Part shown: in pieces, positions 8,792 to 18,751 of the stretch
Layout of the letters: every line of letters starts with the position of its first letter
Numbering within the stretch: position 1 is the stretch's first letter
NCBI GenBank assembly: GCA_963826795.1
Contig: CAWGYT010000011.1
Location: forward strand, 159,164 to 223,163
Source: CAWGYT01 sp963826795
GTDB lineage: Bacteria; Planctomycetota; Planctomycetia; Pirellulales; Pirellulaceae
Length of the DNA: 64,000 nt
Direction: 5' to 3'
Translations under genes and position numbers: made by a program
The notes under the pieces: model-generated
Databases searched by the model: none
The model's input: only the letters and a program-made list of their open reading frames with translations
Told to the model about the DNA's origin: nothing

Positions 8792-9120
8792 CCATCGAGT
8801 GGCTCGAGCCGGCACTGGCCGGCAATCTGTCGACCTGCCAGCTCGAAGCAGAAGCGATCTTCCCGCTGGACTTGCCAGATGAATTGGCCCTGATCCCAGC
8901 GTTGTACGTTGCCCCGATCGTGGGAGACGGACCCTTCATAATCAAGATAGCGCAGGCGATGGTTGGGCAGCCGCTGAGCGACGCAGGTGCTGCCCACGCG
9001 GGGTTGGGTCGGCAGGGCCCAGGTGAGCAACTCGTCCTGATGCTCCAACATCAGGTCCCAGTGCGAATCTCGGGGCGAGGCGGCGGGCAGTTGATGCCAC
9101 AGAATGACATATCGCGGCAT
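8740..9120 (-). CDS. Stand-alone DNA ligase D-type 3'-phosphoesterase domain protein
   Basis: A 126-residue protein matching the N-terminal phosphoesterase module of bacterial LigD (DNA polymerase ligase N-domain). It shows MPRYVILWHQLP, then SHWDLMLEHQDELLTWALP and RYLDYEGSVSHDRGNVQRWDQG. The HWDLMLE histidine/aspartate motif and the later SxxRG motif are typical. In nonhomologous end joining this module trims 3'-phosphate and ribonucleotide ends. Here it is a single-domain protein with no ligase, primase or Ku gene nearby. The 3' end overlaps the convergent hypothetical gene. Confidence 0.82.
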   Translation of the reverse strand: MPRYVILWHQLPAASPRDSHWDLMLEHQDELLTWALPTQPRVGSTCVAQRLPNHRLRYLDYEGSVSHDRGNVQRWDQGQFIWQVQREDRFCFELAGRQIAGQCRLEPLDGQRWLLEISAVDSATRG

Positions 9121-9148
9121 GGGGGGCAGCCTCTGGAAGCGTACCGGG

Positions 9149-11946
9149 TCAGGGAGCCGCCATCGCGATGTCTTCGTCCTTGACTCCAGTGGGACTTCCC
9201 AAACTGCGGACTTCGGCTCGAGCCACCAATTGTCCGGGTTCGGTCACCGTCGTGACAACCCCAAACTCGATCGCCTCGCCGGGCCGAAGCGTTTGGATGG
9301 GAATCATGCGAATCTTTCGCCAGTCGCTTGAGTGGTCTGCCGCTGTCACGGGCCCGGTGTAGGTCCGCATCGCCACCTGCGGTGGTAGCTCGACCGTCAG
9401 AACCAAGTTCCGATCGGGTACTCGCTGGTTGTTGCGAATCAGTATCAAATATTCGACCTCGTCGCCGACCTGCCAGCGATTTCCACGAGCCTCCAGCGTC
9501 AATTCAAGGCCGTTGTCGACGGGCCGCGCGGTCGTGGGATCGAGGGCGGGGGCGATCCCCTCCTCGCCAGGCAACGGCGTGGCGCCCCGCGGCAGCGTCG
9601 CCGGTGGCGAATTCGGCTCGCCACTCAGGCCGACAGGTCCGTAGCGGCTGGTCAGTCGCTGATCTCCGGCGCCGCGCCGCTGCAAACTCGTCGCAGGCGA
9701 AATCGGAATGCACAGCTGATCGGTACGCTCCAAGCCGTCGGCCGTACGAACTGTGGCTCGCGTGCAGGCCCTGGAAACGTTGCCAAACACCGCGCGGCAT
9801 CGTACTTGGAAAGTCTGTTTCTCGCCGGGATTGAGCCGACCGATGCGCCACATCAGTCGATCTCGCTGCAGGTCGCTTTCCGGTGGATCCGCTCCCACGA
9901 TCTGGAACTCGGGATCGAACTGATCGGTCAATTGCAGGTTGGTGAGCGGGGCGTCACCCGTATTCTCGAGCTGCACATAGAAGTCGGCCTCCTGTCCCTC
10001 GGTCATTTCCGTTGGCCCCGTCTTGCGGATCGAAAGGTCGCGCCGGGCAGGTGGCGGCGCCGCTTCGCCCGTCACGCACGCCCCCGTTTGCGCGGGTGGA
10101 GATCCCGTTGCGGTGGCCTCGAGCGTGTGGCAATGGCGGCCAGCCGCGGCGACTCGGAACGACAAACCAATCTGACGTGATTGCCCCGGCGCCAAACCGT
10201 TGATCGGCCACTCGATCGGACTGGCGCCTTGAGAATGCTGGAGGCCGGGATCAAAGCGATCCGTGACCAATACGTCATTCAACGCGCGATCTCCGCGGTT
10301 GGTGATCGTCACGGTGTACTGAATTTCCTGCCCAACCGGCAGCGGGACGTCGGGGTTGGGGCCAACCATTTCGATGTACAACGCGTCGGAAATGATTGTC
10401 GTTGTAAGACAGTCTTCAATTGGTGGTCCCCCCGCGGCCTGAGCGCTCACGCAATGACGCGCCGTGCCGCTTTGAGTCGCGCGGTACGAGACCTCCAAGA
10501 CACGCTGCTCGCCGGGACCGATTTGTCCCAGCGGCCAATCAAGCCGGCTGCCGAATGGCTGCGCCGACGGCGAGCTCGACGTGAGCTCAAAACCGCCAGG
10601 GATCATCGCGCGGACCAAGACGTCGCTCGCTGCCAGGGATCCCGGATTCGAGACCTCGATGCGGTAAGTGGCCGCTTCGTTCAACTTCACCGAGGCTGGA
10701 CCTTGCACTCGAACGTTCAGCTGGGCCGTCGTCCAGGTCACGGTCGATGTCCCCTCGCCAATGACCAGCCGGTCGGGTTCCGATCCACGGGCCGGGCGGA
10801 TCACCTGGACCTGGACCCGAACACTGCCGCCCGCCGGTAAGGCCGGTAGGACTTGGACCGAGGCCTGCCCATTGGCGTCCGTCGTGACCTCTTGCTCGGT
10901 TGAGCCATTGCTGAACGTGGCCGTCGCGTCAAGCACGGCATAACGAACAATCCAGCCGCCAATCGGGTTGTTATTCAGGCGGCGATTCACCGTCGTCGTG
11001 AGCACATGAGGTTGAATCCCCCGCACGATCGCCGAGGGCGGAAGCGTCCATTGGCCGTCGACCCAATGAATCACGGCGGTCTGGCGGCGCTGCTCCCATC
11101 CGTCCAGGTCCGGCGCCATCAGGGTCACATAGGTCGCTCCCTCCCGCGGCGCCGTCACGCCAATCCAGACCTGCCCCGATTCCACAAACACGTCGTCCGT
11201 GGTGGCGACCGTGCCCCGCGTCAGCACTTGGACCTTATTCGACGCGCAGGCGACCGCGTAGTTGTTCGAGAAGAGTTCCGGGAGCGGCTCCGCAAACAGG
11301 CCGCTCATCCGCCCACGCAACCCAAGCTGACCGACGAATGATTGGCCGGGCTCGACAAAGTGCCCCACGCCTCCCTCGGAGATGGCCCACTCAAGCGGCT
11401 CCCGTCGGCGATAGTAGCCGTCTCCGCCGCAAACCCCGCCCAACAAGATCACCTCGCTGCCCACCTGGGCAATTTGCTGTTTGGGCGAAAGGACCACGAC
11501 CGCCTGAGGGTTGCTGGGCGTCCGTGGATGCCCGAGGCAGCCCACGTTCGCGTTCTGGGCAGCCTTTGCCGGGTCCTGGCAGGCACCAGGGACGACCACA
11601 CGCGGAGCGACGGGATCGGCCGGCAAGGGTGCCACGTCCGCGGCCATCACCCCAGGCGGTTGGTTGGGAAGTCGAGCGGGTTCTCGGCAATCCGGGGCGG
11701 CAGATGGGCTCTGGAAACTGACATCACTCCGCCCGCACGACCGGAAATGCTGCAAGAGAGGATGCCGCGTCTCGCCGGTTGTCGGGTCGGCGCTTGATTC
11801 AAGCGTCGTGTAGTTCGGAGGCGGCAACAGTATTCGTTGGCCACTGGGGTCGATCGCCGGGAGCCGAAGCTGCGCCAGCCACCGAGCAGCAGCAGAATCG
11901 CTGCCCAGCCGGATCGCCCGCGAAATTTCGATCTGTTCCCCGTCAC
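9149..11946 (-). CDS. DUF11-repeat surface lipoprotein (N-terminal frameshift)
   Basis: The long frame encodes the mature protein: LRLPAIDPSGQRILLPPPNY, a region with five or six cysteines, then four or more DUF11/CARDB-like beta-sandwich modules (for example 'LNVRVQGPASVKLNEAATY', 'YIEMVGPNPDVPLPVGQEI', 'LSIRKTGPTEMTEGQEADFY'). In this frame there is no signal peptide. One frame away, starting at GTG 11944-11946, lies TGNRSKFRGRSGWAAILLLLGG. Restoring one base at about 11876-11878 fuses this to AQLRLPAID and creates the lipobox LLGGC|AQL. The repaired protein is 932 residues, probably an outer-surface lipoprotein with adhesive or structural repeats. The function is unknown. Confidence 0.78.
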
Positions 11947-11949
11947 CGC

Positions 11950-12432
11950 GTCCCGTCTCTTCTTCCTGGAGGTATGCGCAAGTGGGGTCGAGTGTGCCCT
12001 GTGGGAAACTTAGCATGACGAAACGCAACAGGTTGCGTTTCAGCAACAAATCGTGTTGCCAAGAATCAACGCCCCCGTTGATCGGATCGGTCGTGCGGAC
12101 TGTAAGCCGATTTGCACCCTGGCCTCCTACTGCTCGGCCTCGGCGACGGTGCTCGCAAGATAAGCAAGCGGGCTACGGTTTCTTGCTTGTGCCGGGGCTG
12201 GACCGGCGGACGACGTTCGGCATCGTGAGCAATTCTGAGAGGCGGCGTGTCGCGCAATGTGCGCAGGATAGGTTGTCTCGGCGGCGATTGCCGTTTATCA
12301 TGCGGGTCCTTTCTTTCACACATCGGATGGTACGCGCAGGCACCCCACGAAGCCGGGGGAGGTCGCGGGCGAATGGGGCGGACCCAAGCGATGCGACGAG
12401 TGCCCGTCACATGCTGGCCAAGGAGTCTTTGG
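11950..12432. other. Divergent intergenic region
   Basis: About 480 bases between the DUF11 lipoprotein (minus) and the next plus-strand gene. No coding frame is believable. An inverted CAACA-rich motif around 12026-12060 (ACGCAACAGGTTGCGT) forms a small perfect palindrome that could be an operator. AAGGAG at 12420 is the ribosome binding site of the following gene. Confidence 0.45.
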
Positions 12433-14370
12433 ATGAAACGCGCTGACTGGTCTCGTGCACGATGGATCTGGGGGCTGCTGTTCGTTTTCGCGACGCCGCT
12501 TTGCGCCGCGCCGACGAGTGGCGAGCCGAGCGATGCTGCGCCGTTGGTGGATTCGGACACAACGCTCGTTAGCGAATTGTCGCCGACGCGGGCCGATAGT
12601 TTACAAGCGCTGTCGGACTTGACACTGCGCGTCGAGCCTCGGCCCTTGAGCTCAACCCAGCTTCAGGAAGCTCGCAAGGCGGCGCAGCTGGCCGCTCGCA
12701 ACCTGGATGCCTTTTTGGCGCGGGGTTCCGAGTCGAATCGCCAGGCGTGGCGTTCTTTCTTGCGCTGGGACGACCTACAACGGGAACTGCAGGACGAGTC
12801 GGCCAAATCCGATGCGGCGACGTTGGCCGACGTGTTGACGCAGCTATACAGTGGTGAGCCTGGCTTGGAGTTGCCCGCCTTTCTGGACTTACGCGAGTCG
12901 CTGATGGCCTACCGTCGACTTGGTTTGGCGCTGGCGGAGGACGATTTTCCGGCCCGACTGCAGGAGCAATTGGCCGCGATTCGGGAAGATCTGACCCGTG
13001 GCGAACGGCTATCTCCGAACGAATTCGCAGATCTTGCCGCTCGCTTGGAATGGTTGGAGCAATTGGGACAGGGGCCCGCACTGATCGCAGCGATTCGGAA
13101 CCATTATGACCACCCCAACCTGTACGTATCTGCCTCGGCGGCCACGATCTCGGCGGGCTTCTCGGAGCCGGTATCGGAGCGGACGGCGGTCAACGAGATG
13201 ATCCTTAAAACCCACGTGACGGGTACGGCGCAAACCGTTGGGACGGTCGCGACGAACCTGGTGCCGAATCCGGAAACGGCGGTGATCGAGCTGGTGTTAA
13301 CGGGGACAAGCTATTCGAATACGATCGGCCGTCAGGCGCCCGTGACGATCTCCAGTCGGGGCGTCACGCAATTGCTGGCCCGCAAGCGGTTGCTGATTGA
13401 CGAGTTGGGCATTCGGGCCGAACCGGCCACGGCCTGTTGCTCAACGGATACCCAGATCTGCAGTATCCGCCCGGACGGGAAATTTGCGGCCGGACTCGTC
13501 ACGAAGATTGCCTGGAAGCAAGCGCGTCAGCAGCAGCCGCAGGTTGAGCAGATCTCGTCGCGTCGTGTCGAACGCCAGATCGCTCGACGATTGGACGAGC
13601 AGACGCTGAATCGAATCGCAACCAGCAACACCAACCTCGAGCGGAAGCTGCGAGTTCCGCTCAAGCGTCGCAATATCTATCCCCGCCGACTACAATTCGC
13701 CACGGTACGCGACCGTCTCCGGTTCACTGCTTTGCAGGGGCGAACGGTCCAACTCGCTGCGCCGTCGACGTTGCCGCCTGAACCCGCTCAGCAGCTTGCC
13801 GTCCAAGTGCACGAATCGATGTTGCTCAACACGGCTGTCAATGCGATTGGCGGAATGACCATTACGGATGAACGAGCCCAAGAGCTTGTCAAGGAGGTGA
13901 CGGGCGATGTCCCGGAAGAGCTGAAGATCAAACAGGACGAGGACCCCTGGTCGATTACGTTCGACTTGATGCAGCCCTTGCGAGTTGAGTTCGAAGACGA
14001 CGAAGTCAAGATTGCGATTCGGGGCCGGAAATTTGTACGGGGCGATCAGGTTGTCCGCCAAACGACGCAAATCGCCGCCAGCTATCGGATTCAAATCCAA
14101 GCGGGTCGGGCCCGGCTCGTCCGCCAAGGCGAAATCGAGGTGACTTACCCCGACAAAGGTGAAGGCGAAAGGCTCAGCTTGACAGAGCTGCGCAACAAAA
14201 CGTTCCTGATTAACAAGTTCGAAGGACTCTTCAAGCCGCAACTGGACGGCGAGGGGATTAACCTTTCAGATCGTTGGGCTAAACTGAAGGATCTTTCGCT
14301 TGAGTTCGCCAGGGCCGAAGCCGGCTGGCTGTCGCTTGGATGGAGCGATTCGGCTGCCAGTGGAAGCTAA
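12433..14370 (+). CDS. Conserved planctomycete exported protein, unknown function
   Basis: A 645-residue protein. ATG 12433 was chosen because AAGGAG lies ahead of it and it begins a signal peptide (MKRADWSRARWIWGLLFVF, then ATPLCAAPT). The N-terminal 220 residues are helical and rich in Leu, Arg and Glu. The second half has long beta-like stretches (YVSASAATISAGFSEPVSER, VTGTAQTVGTVATNLVPNPE) and conserved-looking polar segments near the C-terminus. I do not recognise a named domain. The neighbouring genes are also planctomycete hypotheticals. Confidence 0.8.
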   Translation: MKRADWSRARWIWGLLFVFATPLCAAPTSGEPSDAAPLVDSDTTLVSELSPTRADSLQALSDLTLRVEPRPLSSTQLQEARKAAQLAARNLDAFLARGSESNRQAWRSFLRWDDLQRELQDESAKSDAATLADVLTQLYSGEPGLELPAFLDLRESLMAYRRLGLALAEDDFPARLQEQLAAIREDLTRGERLSPNEFADLAARLEWLEQLGQGPALIAAIRNHYDHPNLYVSASAATISAGFSEPVSERTAVNEMILKTHVTGTAQTVGTVATNLVPNPETAVIELVLTGTSYSNTIGRQAPVTISSRGVTQLLARKRLLIDELGIRAEPATACCSTDTQICSIRPDGKFAAGLVTKIAWKQARQQQPQVEQISSRRVERQIARRLDEQTLNRIATSNTNLERKLRVPLKRRNIYPRRLQFATVRDRLRFTALQGRTVQLAAPSTLPPEPAQQLAVQVHESMLLNTAVNAIGGMTITDERAQELVKEVTGDVPEELKIKQDEDPWSITFDLMQPLRVEFEDDEVKIAIRGRKFVRGDQVVRQTTQIAASYRIQIQAGRARLVRQGEIEVTYPDKGEGERLSLTELRNKTFLINKFEGLFKPQLDGEGINLSDRWAKLKDLSLEFARAEAGWLSLGWSDSAASGS

Positions 14371-14425
14371 CCACCGGCGCGTGAGTCGGTTCGGCGAACC
14401 ATCTTCCGCATCAAGGTGAACCTCC

Positions 14426-14902
14426 ATGGAACGCTGGGTCGAGATTTCGTTTGACTGCCTCCCGTTGAGATCCGTGACACGCTTGGACGCGCCCCTGGAC
14501 GCGTCGCCGAAATACCAGGCGTTTTGCCAGCGCGTGAAGGCGGCGATCGAGCGGCATGGAGCCCACAACTCGTATTTCCTCCATCAGGCTCGTTGCTGCT
14601 ATCATTTGACGAATCAGCCCGAGCTGGGAACGCTCGAGTTCTCCTTCGAAGGCACGGTATTGACCGACGAAGCGGACGTCCGCTGCAAGTCCTGTGATCT
14701 GGAGGTCGTGTTGCAGAGCGAGACGTGCGATTGGCTGACTCAACCCGTCGTGGATTGGTTCGCCGAAACGGTGAAACGCTCTGTCGTCGCCGAGTTTGAT
14801 CTTTACATCCGAGCGGGCGACTTGGAACGAACGAAAGATCGCGCTGAGCAAATTCAGCGGACGTGCGAGGAAGGCGGCGGGTACGTGGGCATGTACCTTT
14901 AG
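14426..14902 (+). CDS. Conserved hypothetical protein
   Basis: A 158-residue soluble acidic protein beginning MERWVEISFDCLPLRSVTRL. It contains two cysteine pairs (QARCCYH and VRCKSCDLEV) and ends GGGYVGMYL. There is no signal peptide or membrane segment. The gene follows the preceding one by 55 bases in the same direction, behind AAGGTG, so they may be cotranscribed. The family is not recognised. Confidence 0.75.
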   Translation: MERWVEISFDCLPLRSVTRLDAPLDASPKYQAFCQRVKAAIERHGAHNSYFLHQARCCYHLTNQPELGTLEFSFEGTVLTDEADVRCKSCDLEVVLQSETCDWLTQPVVDWFAETVKRSVVAEFDLYIRAGDLERTKDRAEQIQRTCEEGGGYVGMYL

Positions 14903-14934
14903 CCGCGAATCTGCCGGCAAGCATCCGACGTCGT

Positions 14935-16701
14935 TCACAGACTTCGCAGGAACGTGCCCAAATCCAACCACTCTGCGTCGCCTAACTCGACCGGCTCGCC
15001 GCGCGGGTGAATCTGCAGGGCCTCGCGGATGTCCTTCGCGCGACGATCGTGCAGCAGGAGCGGGCGGTGCGCGACGCCGAGCAAGCTGGGAGGGTTGAAC
15101 ATCCGTTGGCCATCGGCGTCGACCAGTCCCACGTCGTAGACGGCGGCACTCGTGTAGAGCGGAGGCTGGTGGCAATCAACGCACCCTTCCCGATTGAACA
15201 CAAGGCGACCACGCTCCACCACATCTTCCGCCACGCTCCCTCGCGCGACGTCGATTGACGGTGGCGGCGAAAGGCTCATCAAGTACGCAGCCAAAGCCTG
15301 AACTTGGTGGGATGATGGTTGTGGACCATGCATTGTGGTCTCGATCGACTTCTGAATCTGTGCCTCCAGAGTCGGCACCTGGCCGTTCCAGGCCCAAGGT
15401 CGCGTTTCGGCAGTCCCCAGGAGTGACAAGACTCGCTTCGCCGATCCTTGGTATTCGTCCCCAAATGTGTCGCTGCTGCGGCCATTCGAATGACCTTCCG
15501 TGTGGCAACTGTGGCAGCTGAACCAGCCGTCACTGGAGAGCCGCGCATCATAAAACAGCCGCTCGCCTTCGTCGGCTAACGTCAAGGGTGGCATTTCGCC
15601 AAGCTGGACCGTGGCCACGACTTTCGCGCGCTTGAGATCGACAATCGAGACCGAGTCGTCCAGCTGATTGGCGACGTACAGCGTTTCGTGCGCTGAATCC
15701 AACCATTGGGCCAGGGGTCTGCGTCCCACCGCCAATCGTCGAAAATGATTCAAACCGTGGTCGCTGATCGCGACCTCGTCGACTCCCGCCAGACACACGA
15801 TCAGCTGCTCTCGGTCCGTCACAACCAATCCGGTAGGATCACCCGCGGCACTGTCGGGATACCCTAAGTAGTACAGGTCGGCCGCCGTCGTTTCCTCCGG
15901 TCGGTCGGACAGGAACCACTCCAAATTCAATCGTCGGACCACGTTGGACATCACGTCGCCCCAATGGACGTTCGAGGCCGTCGTTGCTTCTTCGTCACTC
16001 AGCATCTGATGTGGAAGATAAACGAGATCCCGCGCCGAGCTTAACGTGAGTCCCGAAATGTTGTGTGTCGCGCGTAACTCGCGACTCTTGATGACCTCGC
16101 CCGTCGTGACGTCGATCATGGCAAGCCAGCCGCCGAATGCGTCGGCGACCAGCAGTCGGCGGTCGTCGAGAAAAAGTTGTTCGCGCGGTGCGAACGGCAG
16201 GTCGACCGCACACAATCGTTTCGGATCCGTGAGGTCTGCGAAGGACACCAGCGTCACCTGACGGGCCCACGTCGAAGCGACCGACGCGATGCGGCGGTCG
16301 GCGTTCATCGCGACCGAACGGGGTGTGGCAGGCATCGTCAGACGGGAGATCGTTGTGATGCGATCATGATCGAAACGGCAGAACGCAAGACTCGGTCCTG
16401 ATGCGTCGACTGCCGCAAAAACCGTCGCATCGATCTTGCATCCGCCGCTCAAGCCGTCCGCAATCGATTGTTCAAAAAGAATCGCGCGCGTGGTCAGGTC
16501 GAGCACCGAGGCGCTGCCGAGGCGCTGATTCAGGATCACGAGTTTGTCCCCGTCACCAACGGGGATCAACGAAATCGGCCGCCGCAAACTCGGACCCAGA
16601 CTGGCGCCGGGCAGCAGGTTGGTGAGGGCGACTGCCATCAGGAATGCCGTGGCCCCGCGTCGCCACAAACGTGCTCCTCCGATAACCTCGGAACATCGCA
16701 T
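14935..16701 (-). CDS. Exported beta-propeller/di-heme cytochrome c (MauG/CCP-like)
   Basis: A 588-residue protein. The start at 16701 gives a signal peptide (RRGATAFLMAVALTNLLPGA) and has AGAGAGG seven bases upstream. The N-terminal part is a YVTN-like propeller of about 370 residues (for example 'LYVANQLDDSVSIVDLKRAK'). It is followed by a cytochrome-peroxidase-like region with two CxxCH heme sites, WFSCHSCHTEGHSNG (about residue 395) and GCVDCHQPPLYTS (about residue 500). FYDARLSSDG just before the first heme site is typical of this family. Periplasmic redox activity is likely; the substrate is unknown. Confidence 0.85.
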   Translation of the reverse strand: MRCSEVIGGARLWRRGATAFLMAVALTNLLPGASLGPSLRRPISLIPVGDGDKLVILNQRLGSASVLDLTTRAILFEQSIADGLSGGCKIDATVFAAVDASGPSLAFCRFDHDRITTISRLTMPATPRSVAMNADRRIASVASTWARQVTLVSFADLTDPKRLCAVDLPFAPREQLFLDDRRLLVADAFGGWLAMIDVTTGEVIKSRELRATHNISGLTLSSARDLVYLPHQMLSDEEATTASNVHWGDVMSNVVRRLNLEWFLSDRPEETTAADLYYLGYPDSAAGDPTGLVVTDREQLIVCLAGVDEVAISDHGLNHFRRLAVGRRPLAQWLDSAHETLYVANQLDDSVSIVDLKRAKVVATVQLGEMPPLTLADEGERLFYDARLSSDGWFSCHSCHTEGHSNGRSSDTFGDEYQGSAKRVLSLLGTAETRPWAWNGQVPTLEAQIQKSIETTMHGPQPSSHQVQALAAYLMSLSPPPSIDVARGSVAEDVVERGRLVFNREGCVDCHQPPLYTSAAVYDVGLVDADGQRMFNPPSLLGVAHRPLLLHDRRAKDIREALQIHPRGEPVELGDAEWLDLGTFLRSL

Positions 16702-17054
16702 CGAAAGGCCTCTCTTCACGATGTCAAACAACCTGCGCCGGGGGTGCAGGAAGGGGCCGGAGCCGAACCGGATCATGCCGCAGACGGCGCTCCCGCACCT
16801 CTTCTGGACATTGTAACCGCACAATCTTCGTTGATGACAACCCACCGCTCGGGCTCGCCGGGGCCGCACCGCCTCGGCAGCCCGGGAAGTTACGCGGCCG
16901 ACTTTCGCATCTGCAACCGATAAATTACAGTGGAAGTATCAATTGAGTCCAAGGGTTTGAACCCCAATCGATGAGATCCTACCACGCGGCGAGCTGGTGA
17001 CTCGCCGCTTGTCCCGGCCAACAGCCCCGAGATTCGCAGAACCTGTTCAGTCCC

Positions 17055-17195
17055 ATGAGTTGTTCGAAGCACCAACCAGGCGAAAAGCCGAAAGCCGGCT
17101 ATTTTAAATGCGCCGACTGCGGGGTCGTTCTGGAAAAGAAAAAGATGCTCTGCAAGCCCAAGAAAATTAAACTCAAGCGAAAGAAGCCGAAATAG
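17055..17195 (+). CDS. Small lysine-rich zinc-ribbon protein
   Basis: A 46-residue frame, ATG 17055 to TAG 17193-17195, encoding MSCSKHQPGEKPKAGYFKCA then DCGVVLEKKKMLCKPKK and a very basic tail. Four or five cysteines (SCS, FKCADCG, LCK) suggest a zinc ribbon, and CADCGVV is rubredoxin-like. The basic tail suggests nucleic-acid or ribosome contact. It sits alone between two minus-strand genes. The start has no strong ribosome binding site, but the cysteine pattern makes chance unlikely. Confidence 0.65.
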   Translation: MSCSKHQPGEKPKAGYFKCADCGVVLEKKKMLCKPKKIKLKRKKPK

Positions 17196-17242
17196 GCCGA
17201 GTCGGCTGCTTCACGCAAGCCAAGGTTAAGCTGTGACAAAGT

Positions 17243-18577
17243 CTAGGCCAATCCCCAGGGAGATCGCTGCTCGCGTTTGAGGAATAAATTCGCCTCGTCG
17301 TCGCCCACGAATCGATACGTCTGCGGATCGAAAGTAATTTTGCGACGAACGAACATCGCAATGTTGGCCATATGGCAGGCGTTGACCGAATTGCAATGGG
17401 TCCAGACGTCGCTAATTGGCTTTTCTCCTGTCTTGATGCAGTGCAGGAAATTGGCCATATGGCCGTCCAATGGCATCCCGCGATACAGTTTGCGGACCTC
17501 TTCGTCGAGCCATTCACGCTGCTGGGCATCCGCCATGATCTCGTCGACGGGCTGGCCGGTAAGGCTGCCGCGGTTGACTCGGATCCTGCCCTTGTCGCCC
17601 TCGATGAGCAATTCGTTCTTGTCGCTTACCAGGTTGATCGTGTTGCCGTTGGCAAGTTTCAGATTGCAATCGAATTGATGAGCGACGTTAAACTGGTTCG
17701 GCAACTTCGCTTTGCCGTTGAGAAAAGCGACCAAATCGGTTCCTTCTGGAATCCCTGGAAATTGTCCTTTTCCCTCGGCTTCGATCACGCCCGTTTCGTC
17801 GCCGCCAAGCGCCCAGAGCGCGATGTCGGTATGGTGTACGCCCCAGTCGGTGACTTGGCCTCCTGAATATTCCAACCACCAGCGGAAATCCCAGCCGATC
17901 CGTTGCGGGCTGAAGTCAACTTGAGGGGCCTGGCCCAGCCAGAAGTCGAAGTTCAAACCGGGTGGTGGCTCGGTGGCTTCGAACGGACCGCCGGCAGTCG
18001 CGGTTCCCACCGAACTGACCGCATGCAGTTGGTCACCAAGCCGACCGCTGCGCGCGATGGCGATGGCTTTGAGGAACATCTGTCCGAACTCACTCCGTTG
18101 TTGGGTTCCTACCTGGAACACTTTGCCAGTGCGTTCCGTTGCGGCCATGATCTGCTTGCTCTCGTCGATCGTCAGCGTGAGCGGCTTTTCGCAGTAAACG
18201 TGTTTCCCCGCTTCCAAGGCGTCGATCGCAATCCGAACGTGCCAATGATCCGGTGTCCCGCAGGTAATCGCGTCGATGTCGGCTCGATCGAGGATTCGCC
18301 GATAGTCCTCGTAGACTTCGCACTTCCCTTCGTACTTGGAGGCGAAGCGTGCCGCGTTGTCTTGGTGCACGTCGGCACAGGCGACCATGTTGGCGAGCGA
18401 GCCCGCTTCGTGTCCGATTCCTGTGCCACGACCTCCCACGCCGATCGACGCAAAATTCAGTTTGTCGTTGGCGGCCGCCGAGCTGGTTCGAGTCCAGATC
18501 GTGGGCGCGGCGGCGGCGACAGCGGTTGCCGCGGTTCCCTTGAGGAACGTACGTCGATTCAGATCAGCGTTCTTCAT
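17243..18577 (-). CDS. Tat-exported Gfo/Idh/MocA-family oxidoreductase
   Basis: A 444-residue protein. It opens with a twin-arginine signal (NRRTFLKGTAATAVAAAAP), then the NAD(P)-binding Rossmann start LNFASIGVGGRGTGIG. EKPLTLTIDESKQIM carries the conserved EKP lysine, and the C-terminal domain includes WWLEYSGGQVTDWGVHHTD. The family oxidises or reduces sugar-like substrates using a bound nicotinamide cofactor. Planctomycetes have many exported paralogues, usually tied to polysaccharide or sugar-derivative degradation. A second member begins at 63342. Confidence 0.92.
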   Translation of the reverse strand: MKNADLNRRTFLKGTAATAVAAAAPTIWTRTSSAAANDKLNFASIGVGGRGTGIGHEAGSLANMVACADVHQDNAARFASKYEGKCEVYEDYRRILDRADIDAITCGTPDHWHVRIAIDALEAGKHVYCEKPLTLTIDESKQIMAATERTGKVFQVGTQQRSEFGQMFLKAIAIARSGRLGDQLHAVSSVGTATAGGPFEATEPPPGLNFDFWLGQAPQVDFSPQRIGWDFRWWLEYSGGQVTDWGVHHTDIALWALGGDETGVIEAEGKGQFPGIPEGTDLVAFLNGKAKLPNQFNVAHQFDCNLKLANGNTINLVSDKNELLIEGDKGRIRVNRGSLTGQPVDEIMADAQQREWLDEEVRKLYRGMPLDGHMANFLHCIKTGEKPISDVWTHCNSVNACHMANIAMFVRRKITFDPQTYRFVGDDEANLFLKREQRSPWGLA

Positions 18578-18751
18578 GAGATGTTACTCCTTGGCCTGGG
18601 GCGGGGAGGATGGATCGGGTGGGAAGCTCGGACTGGACCCCGATTTTAAGCCGCCCAGACGGTTGGAACAAGCTCTTGCCACGAGCCGCGCGCACCATGT
18701 CGGACTCGCGCCCGGCGATCACAAGTGCAACCGCGACGTCGAAGCCCGGCT

